A stretch of DNA of 52,632 nt from Bifidobacterium breve (GTDB lineage Bacteria; Actinomycetota; Actinomycetes; S36-B12), in the NCBI GenBank assembly GCA_945877545.1, contig CAMCSO010000003.1, forward strand, positions 1-52,632, written 5' to 3'. The position numbers were made by a program, and so were the translations under genes. The notes below the pieces were generated by a model. It was not told where the DNA came from. It did no database searches and saw only the letters and a program-made list of their open reading frames with translations. Shown piece by piece: positions 8,406 through 18,114 of this stretch (position 1 is its first letter; the number at the start of each line of letters is the position of its first letter).

Positions 8406-9542
8406 CTACTTGAGGAAGTCCGGGATATCGAGTTCATCCTCAGCCTCCTCAAAGAGGACGCTGCGTGGCATCTGGATTGGCGGCTGCGCTACCGGCACCT
8501 CGACGACGGGCCTCGATGGTTGCCGGATCTGCTGCACCGGATCCGGCTCGTCTGCTGCGCGCGAGCCCGCAGTTGAGCTGCGCCGTGCCGACAGATCACC
8601 GCCGTCAAAGCCTGCGGCAATGACGGTGACGCGCACCTCATCGCCCAGCGTGTCGTCGATAACGGCACCGAAGATGATGTTCGCATCCGGGTGCGCTGCA
8701 TCGCTCACGCGTTGTGCCGCCGCATTGATTTCGAAAAGTCCGAGGTCACTTCCGCCGGAGATGGAGAGCAGGACGCCCTGCGCCCCGTCGATGCCCGCCT
8801 CAAGGAGCGGGCTGGAGATCGCCTTCTCAGCCGCCTCTATCGCACGATCCTCACCACGCGCGGTTCCGATGCCCATGAGGGCTGTCCCTGCACCATGCAT
8901 GACACTGCGGACGTCGGCGAAGTCGAGGTTGATGAGTCCCGGAGTCGTAATGAGGTCGGTGATGCCGGAGACGCCCTGGAGGAGCACGTGGTCGGCCTGC
9001 CTGAATGCATCGATGACGCTGATATTGCGGTCCGAGAGCGACAGTAGGCGGTCATTCGGGATAACAATGAGCGTGTCGACCTCAGCCCGAAGGTTCTCGA
9101 TGCCCGACTCGGCTTGCGCCTGACGCCTCCGGCCCTCGAACCCGAACGGGCGGGTGACCACACCAAGGGTTAGTGCGCCAAGGGATCGAGCGATCCGAGC
9201 AACCACCGGTGCTCCACCTGTGCCCGTGCCTCCGCCTTCCCCTGCGGTCACGAACACCATGTCGGCGCCCTTGAGCACCTCTTCAATCTCGTCAGCGTGG
9301 TCCTCTGCTGCCCTCTTGCCTACCTCGGGGTTCGCCCCAGCGCCCAGGCCGCGGGTGATTTCGCGGCCTATGTCGAGCTTGACGTCGGCATCGCTCATGA
9401 GGAGTGCCTGAGCGTCGGTGTTCACCGCGATGAACTCGACCCCCTTGAGACCGACCTCAATCATTCGGTTCACGGCATTCACTCCGCCGCCGCCGATACC
9501 GACGACCTTGATTACTGCCAGATAATTCTGCGGACCCGCCAC
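8406..9542 (-). CDS. ftsZ: Cell-division GTPase FtsZ
   Basis: Tubulin-like GTPase that forms the Z ring. The tubulin signature GGGTGTGG is intact and the C-terminal tail [10 protein letters not shown] is the conserved peptide that binds SepF and other partners. I start at GTG 9542 ([12 protein letters not shown]), 378 residues, because AAAGGA lies 9 bases upstream and this matches usual actinobacterial N-termini. The ATG at 9560 has no ribosome site, and the track start at 9629 adds an Arg-rich stretch unlike FtsZ. A hairpin precedes it at 9618-9648. Confidence 0.96.
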   Translation of the reverse strand: MAGPQNYLAVIKVVGIGGGGVNAVNRMIEVGLKGVEFIAVNTDAQALLMSDADVKLDIGREITRGLGAGANPEVGKRAAEDHADEIEEVLKGADMVFVTAGEGGGTGTGGAPVVARIARSLGALTLGVVTRPFGFEGRRRQAQAESGIENLRAEVDTLIVIPNDRLLSLSDRNISVIDAFRQADHVLLQGVSGITDLITTPGLINLDFADVRSVMHGAGTALMGIGTARGEDRAIEAAEKAISSPLLEAGIDGAQGVLLSISGGSDLGLFEINAAAQRVSDAAHPDANIIFGAVIDDTLGDEVRVTVIAAGFDGGDLSARRSSTAGSRAADEPDPVQQIRQPSRPVVEVPVAQPPIQMPRSVLFEEAEDELDIPDFLK

Positions 9543-9617
9543 GGCTGGTCGTCCTTTCATCGTTGTTGGCCGACGCCGCCAGATCAGCGACCATCGCCTT
9601 CGTATTCGCACCGGACG

Positions 9618-9648
9618 CCTCACCCTCAACCTCTAGTTCAGGGTGAGG
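9618..9648 (-). promoter_or_regulatory. Hairpin in the ftsQ-ftsZ intergenic leader
   Basis: CCTCACCCTCAAC-ctcta-GTTCAGGGTGAGG forms a 13-base-pair stem with one mismatch and a 5-base loop. It lies about 75 bp upstream of the ftsZ GTG, in the only gap of this size (about 210 bp) among the core genes from rsmH to ftsZ. It may be a leader element, an mRNA processing or stability site, or a weak terminator for ftsQ transcripts. There is no U-tract after it, so termination is the less likely choice. Confidence 0.55.
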
Positions 9649-9753
9649 ATTTGACCATCCATCGAGCGGCCGGAGGCTAGACGTTGCGCGCTCATGATGC
9701 AAACGAGCATCCGGCTCTCGCCAACGTGAGGTGCGCTTCGTGCTGAGCATCGA

Positions 9754-10515
9754 CTAGTCCGTCGGCGCCAACGGCTGACCGATTGTTGTTGGCAGTTCTG
9801 GCGACGCGACGTCGTAGACCCGGGCCCTCGTCTTCATGAGCGCCTTCAGGACACGCGCCTTGAGGAGGGGCCGCTCTGCGCTCCCCCACCTGATCACGAT
9901 GCCAGAGTCGAGAATGAGTTCGACGTCATCGCGCGTTGTCGCCGAGGCGAGCGCCACCCGCGAGAGCAGTTCCGGCGGGATGGTCCCGAGGACTCTCATG
10001 GCGGTCACAAGGCCCACCCCGTCGCCTCGCACGGTCGGCAGCCCCGGCTCAAGTGGCTCAGGAGGGACGAACACGGCGCCGCCAGGATCCAATGCCGCCT
10101 GGGAACCCTCCAGAAGGGCGGCCGCCTCCCGCGGCACGACCACGAGGACCACACCTCTGGGCCAGGACCTCACGACCGCCGATGCCCGAACCCACGGAAG
10201 TGTCTCAATCCCCGCCCGCACCTGAGCCGTGTCGAGTCGAGCCATCTGCAGCCCGATTGGTACGTCGGCAGCGTCAAGCACCCGATTGACGAGAATTCCC
10301 GACACGCCGGTAACCTCCACCCTGCTGATTACCAGAACCGACGAAAACCACACGACCCAGACGAGTCCCCCCGCGACAACGATTGCCACGATGAACACGA
10401 ATCGAGACACCCGCCAGCCCCGGCTGCGGGCGGGGTCACGGGCTGGATTTCGCTGCTCCCTGGTACGGCGGGGCCGATCACCTGTCGCCATCAGGCCGGT
10501 CGCATCGGCTGTCAC
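9754..10515 (-). CDS. ftsQ: Divisome protein FtsQ
   Basis: 253 residues. A basic, Arg-rich cytoplasmic segment (1-35) is followed by one membrane helix (FVFIVAIVVAGGLVWVVWF). Then come an extracytoplasmic POTRA domain (VLVISRVEVTGVSGI) and the FtsQ beta-domain (PWVRASAVVRSWPRGVVLVV). FtsQ joins FtsL and FtsB and regulates septal wall synthesis by FtsW-FtsI. Its start overlaps the murC stop by 4 bp. Confidence 0.93.
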   Translation of the reverse strand: MTADATGLMATGDRPRRTREQRNPARDPARSRGWRVSRFVFIVAIVVAGGLVWVVWFSSVLVISRVEVTGVSGILVNRVLDAADVPIGLQMARLDTAQVRAGIETLPWVRASAVVRSWPRGVVLVVVPREAAALLEGSQAALDPGGAVFVPPEPLEPGLPTVRGDGVGLVTAMRVLGTIPPELLSRVALASATTRDDVELILDSGIVIRWGSAERPLLKARVLKALMKTRARVYDVASPELPTTIGQPLAPTD

Positions 10516-11918
10516 GCACCTTCGCGCAGGCGTAGGAGGTCAAGGACTTCGAGGCCGATCATGCCGATGTCTCCGGCACCGAGGGTCATGATGATGTCGC
10601 CACTGCTCGCCCGTTCTACGAGGTGGCCCGCAACGGCCGACCATGAGGGCTCGAACACCACATGTGAGGCGTCCAGCGGCACGTTCGCCGCCATCGTCTG
10701 CCCGCTCGCGCCCGGGATGGCAGTCTCGCCCGGGGCGAATACCTCAAGCACCACGACCTCGTCGGCGAGGCCTAGAGCTGCGCCGAATTCGGTGATGAAC
10801 ATCGCCGTACGGTAGTAGTGGTGAGCCTGAAAGGCCACGACGACGCGGCCCTCACCCGCTACATCGCGTGCCGCGTGCAAGGTCGCCTCAATCTCGGTCG
10901 GGTGATGGGCATAGTCGTCGAAGACCCGCACTCCACCGACTTCACCCTTGAAGTCAAACCTGCGACGGGTGCCGCTAAAGCCCGAGAGCCCCTCGACCAT
11001 CGCTACAGCCGGTTGTCCGAGCCCGACGCCAGTGACGAATGCGGCGAGGGCGTTGAGCGCATTGTGGCGTCCGGGTACCTGGAGCGCGATCCTTCCAAGC
11101 GTCACACCGAGGGGGTCAACGACCCCAAAGGTCCAGCCCCGTCCGGTCCACACGAGATCAGCCATGGTGAAGTCAGCATTCGACGCGCTTGCGTAGGTAC
11201 GGACATCGACTCCGGCCGCACCGGCCCGTTCAGCGAGCCGGGCCGCGCCGGGGTCGTCTGCGCAAACGACGAGGAAACCTGACCTGTCGCGGATTCCGAT
11301 GGCAAACTCCAAGAACGCCGCTTCAATCGCTTCGAAGGTACCCCAGTGATTGAGATGGTCGGCCTCGACATTCGTGACAATCCCAACGAATGGCGCGTAC
11401 TGCAGGAACGCCCCATCGCTCTCATCCGCCTCGACAACGAAGATGTCGCCACTGCCGAGATGCGCATTCGACCCGGATTCGTTGAGTTCACTTCCGATGG
11501 CGAATGACGGGTCTACGCCGCAGTGCTGCAGCGCGATCGTGACCATCGACGTCGTCGTCGTCTTGCCGTGTGTTCCGGCAACGGCGACTGTCAAGTAACC
11601 CTCCATGATCATGGCGAGCGCGTCGGCGCGACTCAGTTCCCGGAGGCCGCGTTCGGCTCCCGCAAGCCGCTCGACATTGGAAGTCGGAATAGCCGTGGAG
11701 ACGACGATCGTCTGCGCACCCTCCACCTGCTCAGGGCGGTGGCCGACGTGAATGTCGACACCGATTGCTCGAAGTGCGTCAAGACGCCGCGAATCCTTCG
11801 CATCGCTCCCCGAGACTGCAACGCCGCGGGCGACGAGGATTCGTGCGATGCCAGACATGCCGGCGCCCCCGATGCCAATGATGTGAACTCGACCAAGCCG
11901 CTCAAGTGCATCACTCAT
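10512..11918 (-). CDS. murC: UDP-N-acetylmuramate--L-alanine ligase
   Basis: 468 residues. Adds L-Ala to UDP-MurNAc, the first amino acid of the stem peptide. The N-terminal Rossmann domain has [14 protein letters not shown], the ATP loop is [14 protein letters not shown], and the central domain has EADESDGAF. It has 4-bp overlaps with murG upstream and ftsQ downstream, showing an operon read as one unit. Confidence 0.97.
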   Translation of the reverse strand: MSDALERLGRVHIIGIGGAGMSGIARILVARGVAVSGSDAKDSRRLDALRAIGVDIHVGHRPEQVEGAQTIVVSTAIPTSNVERLAGAERGLRELSRADALAMIMEGYLTVAVAGTHGKTTTTSMVTIALQHCGVDPSFAIGSELNESGSNAHLGSGDIFVVEADESDGAFLQYAPFVGIVTNVEADHLNHWGTFEAIEAAFLEFAIGIRDRSGFLVVCADDPGAARLAERAGAAGVDVRTYASASNADFTMADLVWTGRGWTFGVVDPLGVTLGRIALQVPGRHNALNALAAFVTGVGLGQPAVAMVEGLSGFSGTRRRFDFKGEVGGVRVFDDYAHHPTEIEATLHAARDVAGEGRVVVAFQAHHYYRTAMFITEFGAALGLADEVVVLEVFAPGETAIPGASGQTMAANVPLDASHVVFEPSWSAVAGHLVERASSGDIIMTLGAGDIGMIGLEVLDLLRLREGA

Positions 11919-13018
11919 GCTCGTGCCCTTCGTCCCAATGCGATCCCCATGACCGTACGGGCGAGCTGTTCGTCGGCGTCGCGCACCCCATGCGAGGCCG
12001 CCGCATCGGCCATCGCATCAAGCCGGGAAGGGTCACCGAGAAGCGGTTCTAGCGCCATGAGCAGCGTTGCGGTAGTGAGGTCGGCATCGTCAATGATGAT
12101 GCCGCCATCGGCCCTCACGACCGGCAGGGCGTTGAGCCGTTGCTCGCCGTTTCCGATCGGCAGCGGTACATAGACGGCGGGCAGCCCGACTGCCGCGAGC
12201 TCCGCACACGTCATGGCTCCCGCCCTCGTCAGAGCGATATCGGCCGCCGCATATGCGAGGTCCATCCGCTCGAGGTAGGGCACGCTCACGTAACCAGCAT
12301 GTGCTGGCGGCTGGGGATTGCGGGTCCCATACGCATGAAGCACCTGCACGCCGCCAGCGGTGAGCTCCGCAATTGCGCCGCTCACCGCCTCGTTGAGGCG
12401 GGTCGCTCCCTGGGATCCGCCGAAGACGAGGAGCACCGGCGCGTCGGGCCTCAAGCCGAAGGCCTCGCGGGCCTGCGCACGAAGGGTCGCCCTGTCGAGG
12501 TGGGAAATTGCCTGACGCAGAGGCAATCCGATGACACTCGCGCCGCGGATCGTCCCGGGCACCGAGGAGAACACATGAGGGGTGAGGCGGGCGCCGACCC
12601 GATTGGCAAGACCAGGACGGGCATTCGCTTCGTGCACCACGAGCGGGACCCCGCGGCGGCGGGCGGCGAGGTAGGTCGGGAGGGCTGCATAACCACCGAA
12701 ACCAACCACAATGTCGGCCCGAAACCCATCAAGCAGCCTGGCGGACTCCTGGGTCGCGCGCCAGGCACCTGGGACCACATGAACGAGATCGAGGGATGGC
12801 CGCCGTGGCATCGGGGCCGACCGCACGGTCGCGATGGCATATCCGCGCGCCGGCACGAGTGAGGTTTCTAGGCCCCTCTCGCCCCCGATGACGATGATCG
12901 ACGTGGCCGGGTCGATTCGGAGCAGTGCGTCTGCCAGATTGAGGGCCGGCTCGATATGCCCGGCCGTTCCACCTGCGGCGAGAACAACGCGAAGTGCGTC
13001 AGACCCTGCGACGCTCAT
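11915..13018 (-). CDS. murG: Undecaprenyldiphospho-muramoylpentapeptide GlcNAc transferase
   Basis: 367 residues, GT28 family. It adds GlcNAc to lipid I to make lipid II on the inner membrane face. Motifs: [19 protein letters not shown] (donor/lipid loop), [18 protein letters not shown] and the acceptor-side [24 protein letters not shown]. Start overlaps the ftsW stop by one base; the end overlaps murC by 4 bp. Confidence 0.97.
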   Translation of the reverse strand: MSVAGSDALRVVLAAGGTAGHIEPALNLADALLRIDPATSIIVIGGERGLETSLVPARGYAIATVRSAPMPRRPSLDLVHVVPGAWRATQESARLLDGFRADIVVGFGGYAALPTYLAARRRGVPLVVHEANARPGLANRVGARLTPHVFSSVPGTIRGASVIGLPLRQAISHLDRATLRAQAREAFGLRPDAPVLLVFGGSQGATRLNEAVSGAIAELTAGGVQVLHAYGTRNPQPPAHAGYVSVPYLERMDLAYAAADIALTRAGAMTCAELAAVGLPAVYVPLPIGNGEQRLNALPVVRADGGIIIDDADLTTATLLMALEPLLGDPSRLDAMADAAASHGVRDADEQLARTVMGIALGRRARA

Positions 13019-14226
13019 CAGCGCCTGCGATTCGTCTGAGTGGTCGACTTACGACGCAGTGCGATTCGGGCGCCTGGTTCCTGGCGGGCGAACGCCAAAA
13101 GCATGCCGATCGCGGCGAGAGTCGGAAGCAGGGAGGAACCTCCGTAGGACACCAGGGGCAGTGGCACACCCGAGATAGGGAGCAGGCCGAGTACCGAACC
13201 GATGTTGAGGATCGCCTGGACCACGATCCAGCATCCAACTCCTGCCGACGCGAGCCGAACGAACGGATCCTTCGTCTTGCGGGTGAGCCGGAAGATCCCA
13301 AATGACAGTACTCCAAAGAGCACGAGGACGATGAACGTGCCGATCAGTCCAAGTTCCTCCCCGATGACCGGAAAGATGAAGTCGGTGTGCGCCTCAGGGA
13401 GCGCCCCCCACTTCTCGCGGCTGGCGCCGAGCCCCACGCCCCAGAGGCCGCCGGTCCCGAGTGCGTACTGCCCCTGCGTCAACTGCCAGCCGGCTCCGAG
13501 CCGGTCGGCGGCCGGATCCATCCACGACATGACGCGAGCCATTCGATAGGGCGCGGCGAGGCTGAGCAGGTAAATGGCCACCAGGCCCACGGCCCCGAGT
13601 ACGGCGAACAGTCGAAGTGGGGCACCGGCAGCGAACAGGATGCCTGCGGTAATGACCGCGATCATGAAAGCATTTCCGAAGTCACCCTCAAGGAGCACGA
13701 GTACAACCATGAGGAAGGACACCGGGAGCAGCGGCACGAGCAGATGAGACCAGGTGTGGATACGGAGATCCTTGCGGGTGAGGAGATCGGCGCCCCAGAC
13801 AATGATCCCGAGCTTGGCGAACTCCGATGGCTGGAGTCGGAAGGGCCCGAACAACTCGATCCAGTTCTGCTGGCCCCTCACCTCCACGCCGATGACGAGA
13901 ACCGCCACCAGAAGCGCAAGGGATCCCAGGAGAAGGATCCAGGCGAGACCCCGCCAGAACTGAATTGCGGTCCGGGCGGCCAAAAACATGACAAAGATGC
14001 CGATGACGGCGAACATTCCCTGTCGCTGGGCGAGCGTGTAGGCGGAACCGAACACCTTGAAGCTCTCAATACTCGATGCGGAGGTGACCATCACCACGCC
14101 GATCACCAGGAGAAGGAGGGTCGAACCGGCGATGATGTAGTAGGTGCTCAGTGGATTGTTGAACGCGACCCTGATCCCGCTCGAAGGGGGACCATCGACC
14201 GTCCGACTTCCATCGGTCATCGTCAT
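13018..14226 (-). CDS. ftsW: SEDS peptidoglycan glycosyltransferase FtsW
   Basis: 402 residues with about ten hydrophobic segments. SEDS-family polymerase that works with FtsI at the septum. The signature [22 protein letters not shown] and the extracellular-loop motif [21 protein letters not shown] are present. It sits between murD and murG, its standard location. The C-terminus ends in a basic tail ([12 protein letters not shown]), probably cytoplasmic. Confidence 0.96.
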   Translation of the reverse strand: MTMTDGSRTVDGPPSSGIRVAFNNPLSTYYIIAGSTLLLLVIGVVMVTSASSIESFKVFGSAYTLAQRQGMFAVIGIFVMFLAARTAIQFWRGLAWILLLGSLALLVAVLVIGVEVRGQQNWIELFGPFRLQPSEFAKLGIIVWGADLLTRKDLRIHTWSHLLVPLLPVSFLMVVLVLLEGDFGNAFMIAVITAGILFAAGAPLRLFAVLGAVGLVAIYLLSLAAPYRMARVMSWMDPAADRLGAGWQLTQGQYALGTGGLWGVGLGASREKWGALPEAHTDFIFPVIGEELGLIGTFIVLVLFGVLSFGIFRLTRKTKDPFVRLASAGVGCWIVVQAILNIGSVLGLLPISGVPLPLVSYGGSSLLPTLAAIGMLLAFARQEPGARIALRRKSTTQTNRRR

Positions 14227-15668
14227 GATGTCTCACCCCCTCGCGGCGCAGCCCCCAGCATGTCAACGGCCGCCGCGAACTGATCCCCGCGATGACCGTA
14301 GTCGCGGAACATGTCCCAAGAGGCGCAGCCGGGCGCGAGAAGAACCGTGTCGCCGGGAAGTGCCAGAGCCATCGCAGCGGCCACAGCGTCCACCATCGCG
14401 CTCGGATCACCTGAACTAATCACTGTTGTCGGCACGGACGGTGCGTGCCGCCCGAGGGCTTGAGCAATCAACTCCCTGTCGACCCCGAGGAGCACGACTC
14501 CGCGGAGCCGCTCCCCCACCGTCTTGACCAACTCGTCGAAGTCCTGGCCCTTCGCCATTCCCCCTGCGATCCAAACGACGTTCGGGAACGCCTTCATCGA
14601 GGTCAGTGCGGCGTGTGCGTTTGTCGCCTTTGAGTCATCGACGAATGACACCCCGTCAATCGTTGCGACGTGGGCGATCCGATGTGCCGCAGGAACGAAG
14701 GCCCGAAGTCCCTCGCGGATCGCAACCGCGCTCACGCCGTATGCGCGTGCCAGCGCTGCCGCTGCCAGTGCGTTCGCAACATTGTGGGGCGCTGGCGGCC
14801 TGACATCCCCGATGCTTGCAAGTTCCTGCGCCGAGGAGGCCCGGTCTGGAACAAATGCCCGATCGATGAGGAGGTTCTCCACGAGCCCGAGCATGGAAAG
14901 GCCCGGCGCGCCCAGCGTGAACCCGATTGCGCGGCATCCCTCGATGACGTCAGCACCCTCAACCATCGCTCGAGTGCGCTCGTCCTCGACGTTGTAGATG
15001 GCTGCCACCTGAGTCTGCTCATAGATTCGGGCCTTCGCCGCGACATAGGCCTCAGCGCTCCCGAAGTGGTCAATGTGATCGTCCGCAATGTTGAGGCACA
15101 CCGACGCCAGTGGGCTCATTGAAGTAACGAACGGCAGTTGCGGCGCGCCCACCTCGACGGCGATCACATCGACCTCGTCATGCATGACGACACCGACGAG
15201 GGACATCCCGATGTTCCCTGCTGAGCACGTGCGCAACCCAGCGGCGCGAAGCATGGATTCCAGCATGAGGGTCGTTGTGGTCTTGCCGTTCGTCCCGGTT
15301 ATGACGAGCCATGGCGCTGGTGATGCGGCCGGACGCAGCCGCCAGGCAAGCTCGAGTTCACCCCAGACGGGCACCCCTTGGTCACGGGCCTGTTCGATGA
15401 CCGGGCTCGTGGGGGGCAGCCCCGGAGACACAATGAGAACGTCGCATTCGGGGAGCCCTCCGGTGAATCCGAGACGCACATCGACGCCGATTACGTCAAG
15501 GATCTCTGCACGCTCACGCAGCGCGGGCGAGTCCCCCGAGTCGATGAGGACCACTCGAGCGCCGAGTTGTGCGAGTGCGTCGGCACAGGCAAACCCGGCA
15601 ACACCGATCCCCGCGACCACCGCGTTGACGCGGCTCCAGTCGGATGTTCGATGCAGCGAATCGATCAC
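14223..15668 (-). CDS. murD: UDP-N-acetylmuramoyl-L-alanine--D-glutamate ligase
   Basis: 481 residues from GTG 15668, whose GTGA overlaps the mraY stop; the track start at 15734 lies inside mraY and adds an unrelated N-terminus. Adds D-Glu to UDP-MurNAc-L-Ala. ATP loop VITGTNGKTTTTLMLESM, substrate region NIADDHIDHFGS and C-terminal DDSKATNAHAA are typical. Overlaps ftsW by 4 bp downstream. Confidence 0.95.
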   Translation of the reverse strand: MIDSLHRTSDWSRVNAVVAGIGVAGFACADALAQLGARVVLIDSGDSPALRERAEILDVIGVDVRLGFTGGLPECDVLIVSPGLPPTSPVIEQARDQGVPVWGELELAWRLRPAASPAPWLVITGTNGKTTTTLMLESMLRAAGLRTCSAGNIGMSLVGVVMHDEVDVIAVEVGAPQLPFVTSMSPLASVCLNIADDHIDHFGSAEAYVAAKARIYEQTQVAAIYNVEDERTRAMVEGADVIEGCRAIGFTLGAPGLSMLGLVENLLIDRAFVPDRASSAQELASIGDVRPPAPHNVANALAAAALARAYGVSAVAIREGLRAFVPAAHRIAHVATIDGVSFVDDSKATNAHAALTSMKAFPNVVWIAGGMAKGQDFDELVKTVGERLRGVVLLGVDRELIAQALGRHAPSVPTTVISSGDPSAMVDAVAAAMALALPGDTVLLAPGCASWDMFRDYGHRGDQFAAAVDMLGAAPRGGETS

Positions 15669-16735
15669 GCGCGGACCCACTCGGCGTAGAACACCGTGAG
15701 CCCCGCCCCGATGCACAGGCCTTGGATAATCCAAAAGCGCACGACAATCTGAATCTCAGCCCAGCCGAGCATCTCGAAGTGGTGATGCAGTGGCGCCATT
15801 CGCAGGATTCGTCGGCCGGTGAGCTTGAATGATCCGACCTGGCCGATCACTGAAAGGGAGGTGATGAGGAACAGACCCGCGAGCATCGGGAGCAGGAGCT
15901 CGGTTCGACTCAGGATGGCGAGCCCAGCAATCCCGCCACCGAGCGCCAAAGACCCGGTGTCACCCATGAAAATTCGCGCCGGTGCCGTGTTCCACCACAG
16001 GAATCCAAAGCTCGCCCCGGCGGTGGCCGCCGCCACCATCGCGAGGTCGAGCGGATTCACCGTGGAATAACAGGTGCTTGGATCAACATCGAGGAATGAG
16101 CAGTTTTGGCCGTATTGCCAAAGGCAGATGAGCACATATGACAGGAAGGTCATGATCGAGGCGCCGATCGCAAGACCGTCGAGTCCGTCGGTGAGGTTCA
16201 CCCCATTTGTCGTTGCGGTCACGAGGAACCACACCCACAGAAGGAAGAGTGCCACCGGAAGGACGAGCGAAGTATCGCGGACGAAGGAGACGGCCATCGA
16301 CGCAGGCGTAGGACCCCCATCGGTGAAGTGCAACGACAGCCAGGCGAAGCCCAATGCCACCACGGCCTGGCCAATGAGCTTCGTCCGCGCCCGAAGTCCG
16401 GTGCTCCGCTGCTTGAAGATCTTCAGGTAGTCGTCGGCAAAGCCGACGAGGCCGAGGCCGACCATAAGGAAAATGACGAGGAGACCCGAGGGGGTCATGG
16501 GTCGCCAAGCAAGGAGATGGGTCAAGGCGTAGCCCCCGATGACAGCCAGGATGATCGCCGCGCCGCCCATCGAGGGCGTCCCGCGCTTACCCTCGTGGGC
16601 TGGGTAGAGCTCACCCTCCACTGACACTCGAATCGCCTGCGCATAACCACGGCGAGCGAGCAGTTTGATGAGCAATGGCGTTCCGACAAGCGAAATAATG
16701 GTTGCGATGCCAGCCGCCATGACGATGAGTCTCAC
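15665..16735 (-). CDS. mraY: Phospho-MurNAc-pentapeptide translocase (lipid I synthase)
   Basis: 356 residues, about ten membrane helices. Transfers phospho-MurNAc-pentapeptide to undecaprenyl phosphate. Conserved cytoplasmic motifs are seen: FADDYLKIFKQRSTGL (Mg-binding Asp pair), NGVNLTDGLDGLAIG, and HHHFEMLGW near the C-terminus. Overlaps murF by 4 bp at its start and murD at its end. Confidence 0.97.
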   Translation of the reverse strand: MRLIVMAAGIATIISLVGTPLLIKLLARRGYAQAIRVSVEGELYPAHEGKRGTPSMGGAAIILAVIGGYALTHLLAWRPMTPSGLLVIFLMVGLGLVGFADDYLKIFKQRSTGLRARTKLIGQAVVALGFAWLSLHFTDGGPTPASMAVSFVRDTSLVLPVALFLLWVWFLVTATTNGVNLTDGLDGLAIGASIMTFLSYVLICLWQYGQNCSFLDVDPSTCYSTVNPLDLAMVAAATAGASFGFLWWNTAPARIFMGDTGSLALGGGIAGLAILSRTELLLPMLAGLFLITSLSVIGQVGSFKLTGRRILRMAPLHHHFEMLGWAEIQIVVRFWIIQGLCIGAGLTVFYAEWVRA

Positions 16736-18114
16736 GACTGGTCCTTCGACATGAGGGCCGCTGCCAGACGTTCAAGTCCGATGCTCCGGGACGCTTTGAC
16801 GAGCACCACATCACCGGGGCTGAGCTCACTGCGAAGTAGGGTGATTGCCTCATCGGGGGTGGCAACCCACGTCGCTTCCGTGAGAAAAGAGCCCTCGGCC
16901 TTACACGCTCGCTCCATGGGACGTGCGCCCTCGCCGATGCCCACCAACCTGGTAATTCCCAGATCGCCGACCAGCCGGCCGATTGCCTCGTGCTCCGCCT
17001 CCGCGGTCTCGCCAAGCTCCTTCATCTCGCCGAGAACAGCCCAGCTGCGATGACCCGTCGACATCGACGCAAGGACCTCTAGTCCGGCGCGCATCGAGTC
17101 GGGGTTCGCGTTGTACGCGTCATTCACGATGATCCAGCCCTCTTCGGACTCACGCACCTCCATGCGCCACTTGCTCTGGGGCATCGATGCGCCAAGTGCC
17201 GCGGCAATCGACTCGATCGGCACCTTAAGGGTGACGCCCACCGCGGCCGCGGCCAGCGCGTTGTGCGCCGAGTGCTCGCCGCGCAGAAGCAGTGCGACCG
17301 GGACAGCCCTGTCACCGTGGTGGAGGGTGAATGCAGGGCAGGCGCGGTCATCGAGTCGAAGGTCGGTTGCTCGGACGTCGCAGGAGGGGCCAACTCCGAA
17401 CGTCATGACGGTAGCCGCCGTGCGGCTGGCCTGCTCCATCACGGCCGCATCGTCCCCATTGACGATCGCAACCCCATCCGTTGGCAGCCCTTCGAGGATT
17501 TCTCCCTTGGCCCGCGCGATTGCCCCGACCGACCCGAGCATGCCCAGATGGGCCGAGCCTATATTGATGAGGACTCCCACGGATGGAGTGGCAATCTCGC
17601 AGAGGTATCGGATGTGACCCTCCCCCCTCATCCCCATCTCGAGCACGAGGTATTCGGTCGTTTCGTCGGCCCGCAAGATGGTGAGCGGCACTCCGACCTC
17701 GGTGTTGAAGGAGCCTGCTGCGGCAACGGTCCGGCCGCTTCGGCTAAGTACCTGCGCGACGAGATCCTTCGTACTCGTCTTGCCGCTCGAACCGGTGATT
17801 GCCACGACCGTGCATGTCAGCCGGTGGGTGCGAACCCAATGGGCGAGTCGACCGAGTGCGTGGACCGGATCGTCAACGACGAGACATGGGCCGTCAATCA
17901 CCCGAGCAGACAGTGTCACGCAGGCTCCGCTCTTGCGAGCCTGCGAAGCGAAGGCATGGCCATCGGCCCGCTCACCGGCAATCGCCACGAACATCGCTCC
18001 CGGCGCGGCCTCACGCGAGTCGACGACGACATCGGTAACCCAGGTCGCGACATCAACCTCATGGCAGACACCGCCAACGACGGCACATATCTCCCCTACG
18101 GTCATGGGAATCAT
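16732..18114 (-). CDS. murF: UDP-MurNAc-tripeptide--D-alanyl-D-alanine ligase
   Basis: 460 residues. Adds the D-Ala-D-Ala dipeptide, completing the pentapeptide. ATP loop VAITGSSGKTSTKDLVAQ and central EMGMRGEGHIRYL match MurF, as does NDAYNANPDSMRAGLEVL. The start overlaps the murE stop and the end overlaps the mraY start, each by 4 bp. Confidence 0.97.
   Translation of the reverse strand: MIPMTVGEICAVVGGVCHEVDVATWVTDVVVDSREAAPGAMFVAIAGERADGHAFASQARKSGACVTLSARVIDGPCLVVDDPVHALGRLAHWVRTHRLTCTVVAITGSSGKTSTKDLVAQVLSRSGRTVAAAGSFNTEVGVPLTILRADETTEYLVLEMGMRGEGHIRYLCEIATPSVGVLINIGSAHLGMLGSVGAIARAKGEILEGLPTDGVAIVNGDDAAVMEQASRTAATVMTFGVGPSCDVRATDLRLDDRACPAFTLHHGDRAVPVALLLRGEHSAHNALAAAAVGVTLKVPIESIAAALGASMPQSKWRMEVRESEEGWIIVNDAYNANPDSMRAGLEVLASMSTGHRSWAVLGEMKELGETAEAEHEAIGRLVGDLGITRLVGIGEGARPMERACKAEGSFLTEATWVATPDEAITLLRSELSPGDVVLVKASRSIGLERLAAALMSKDQS

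Noticed and set aside
7771-9123. 450-codon plus-strand ORF opposite pgeF/ftsZ
   Set aside because: It is antisense to two clear family proteins, is Ser/Arg/Pro-rich and has no recognisable domain; a high-GC shadow.
13387-14283. 298-codon plus-strand ORF opposite ftsW
   Set aside because: His/Glu/Gly-rich low-information translation antisense to ftsW; a shadow frame.
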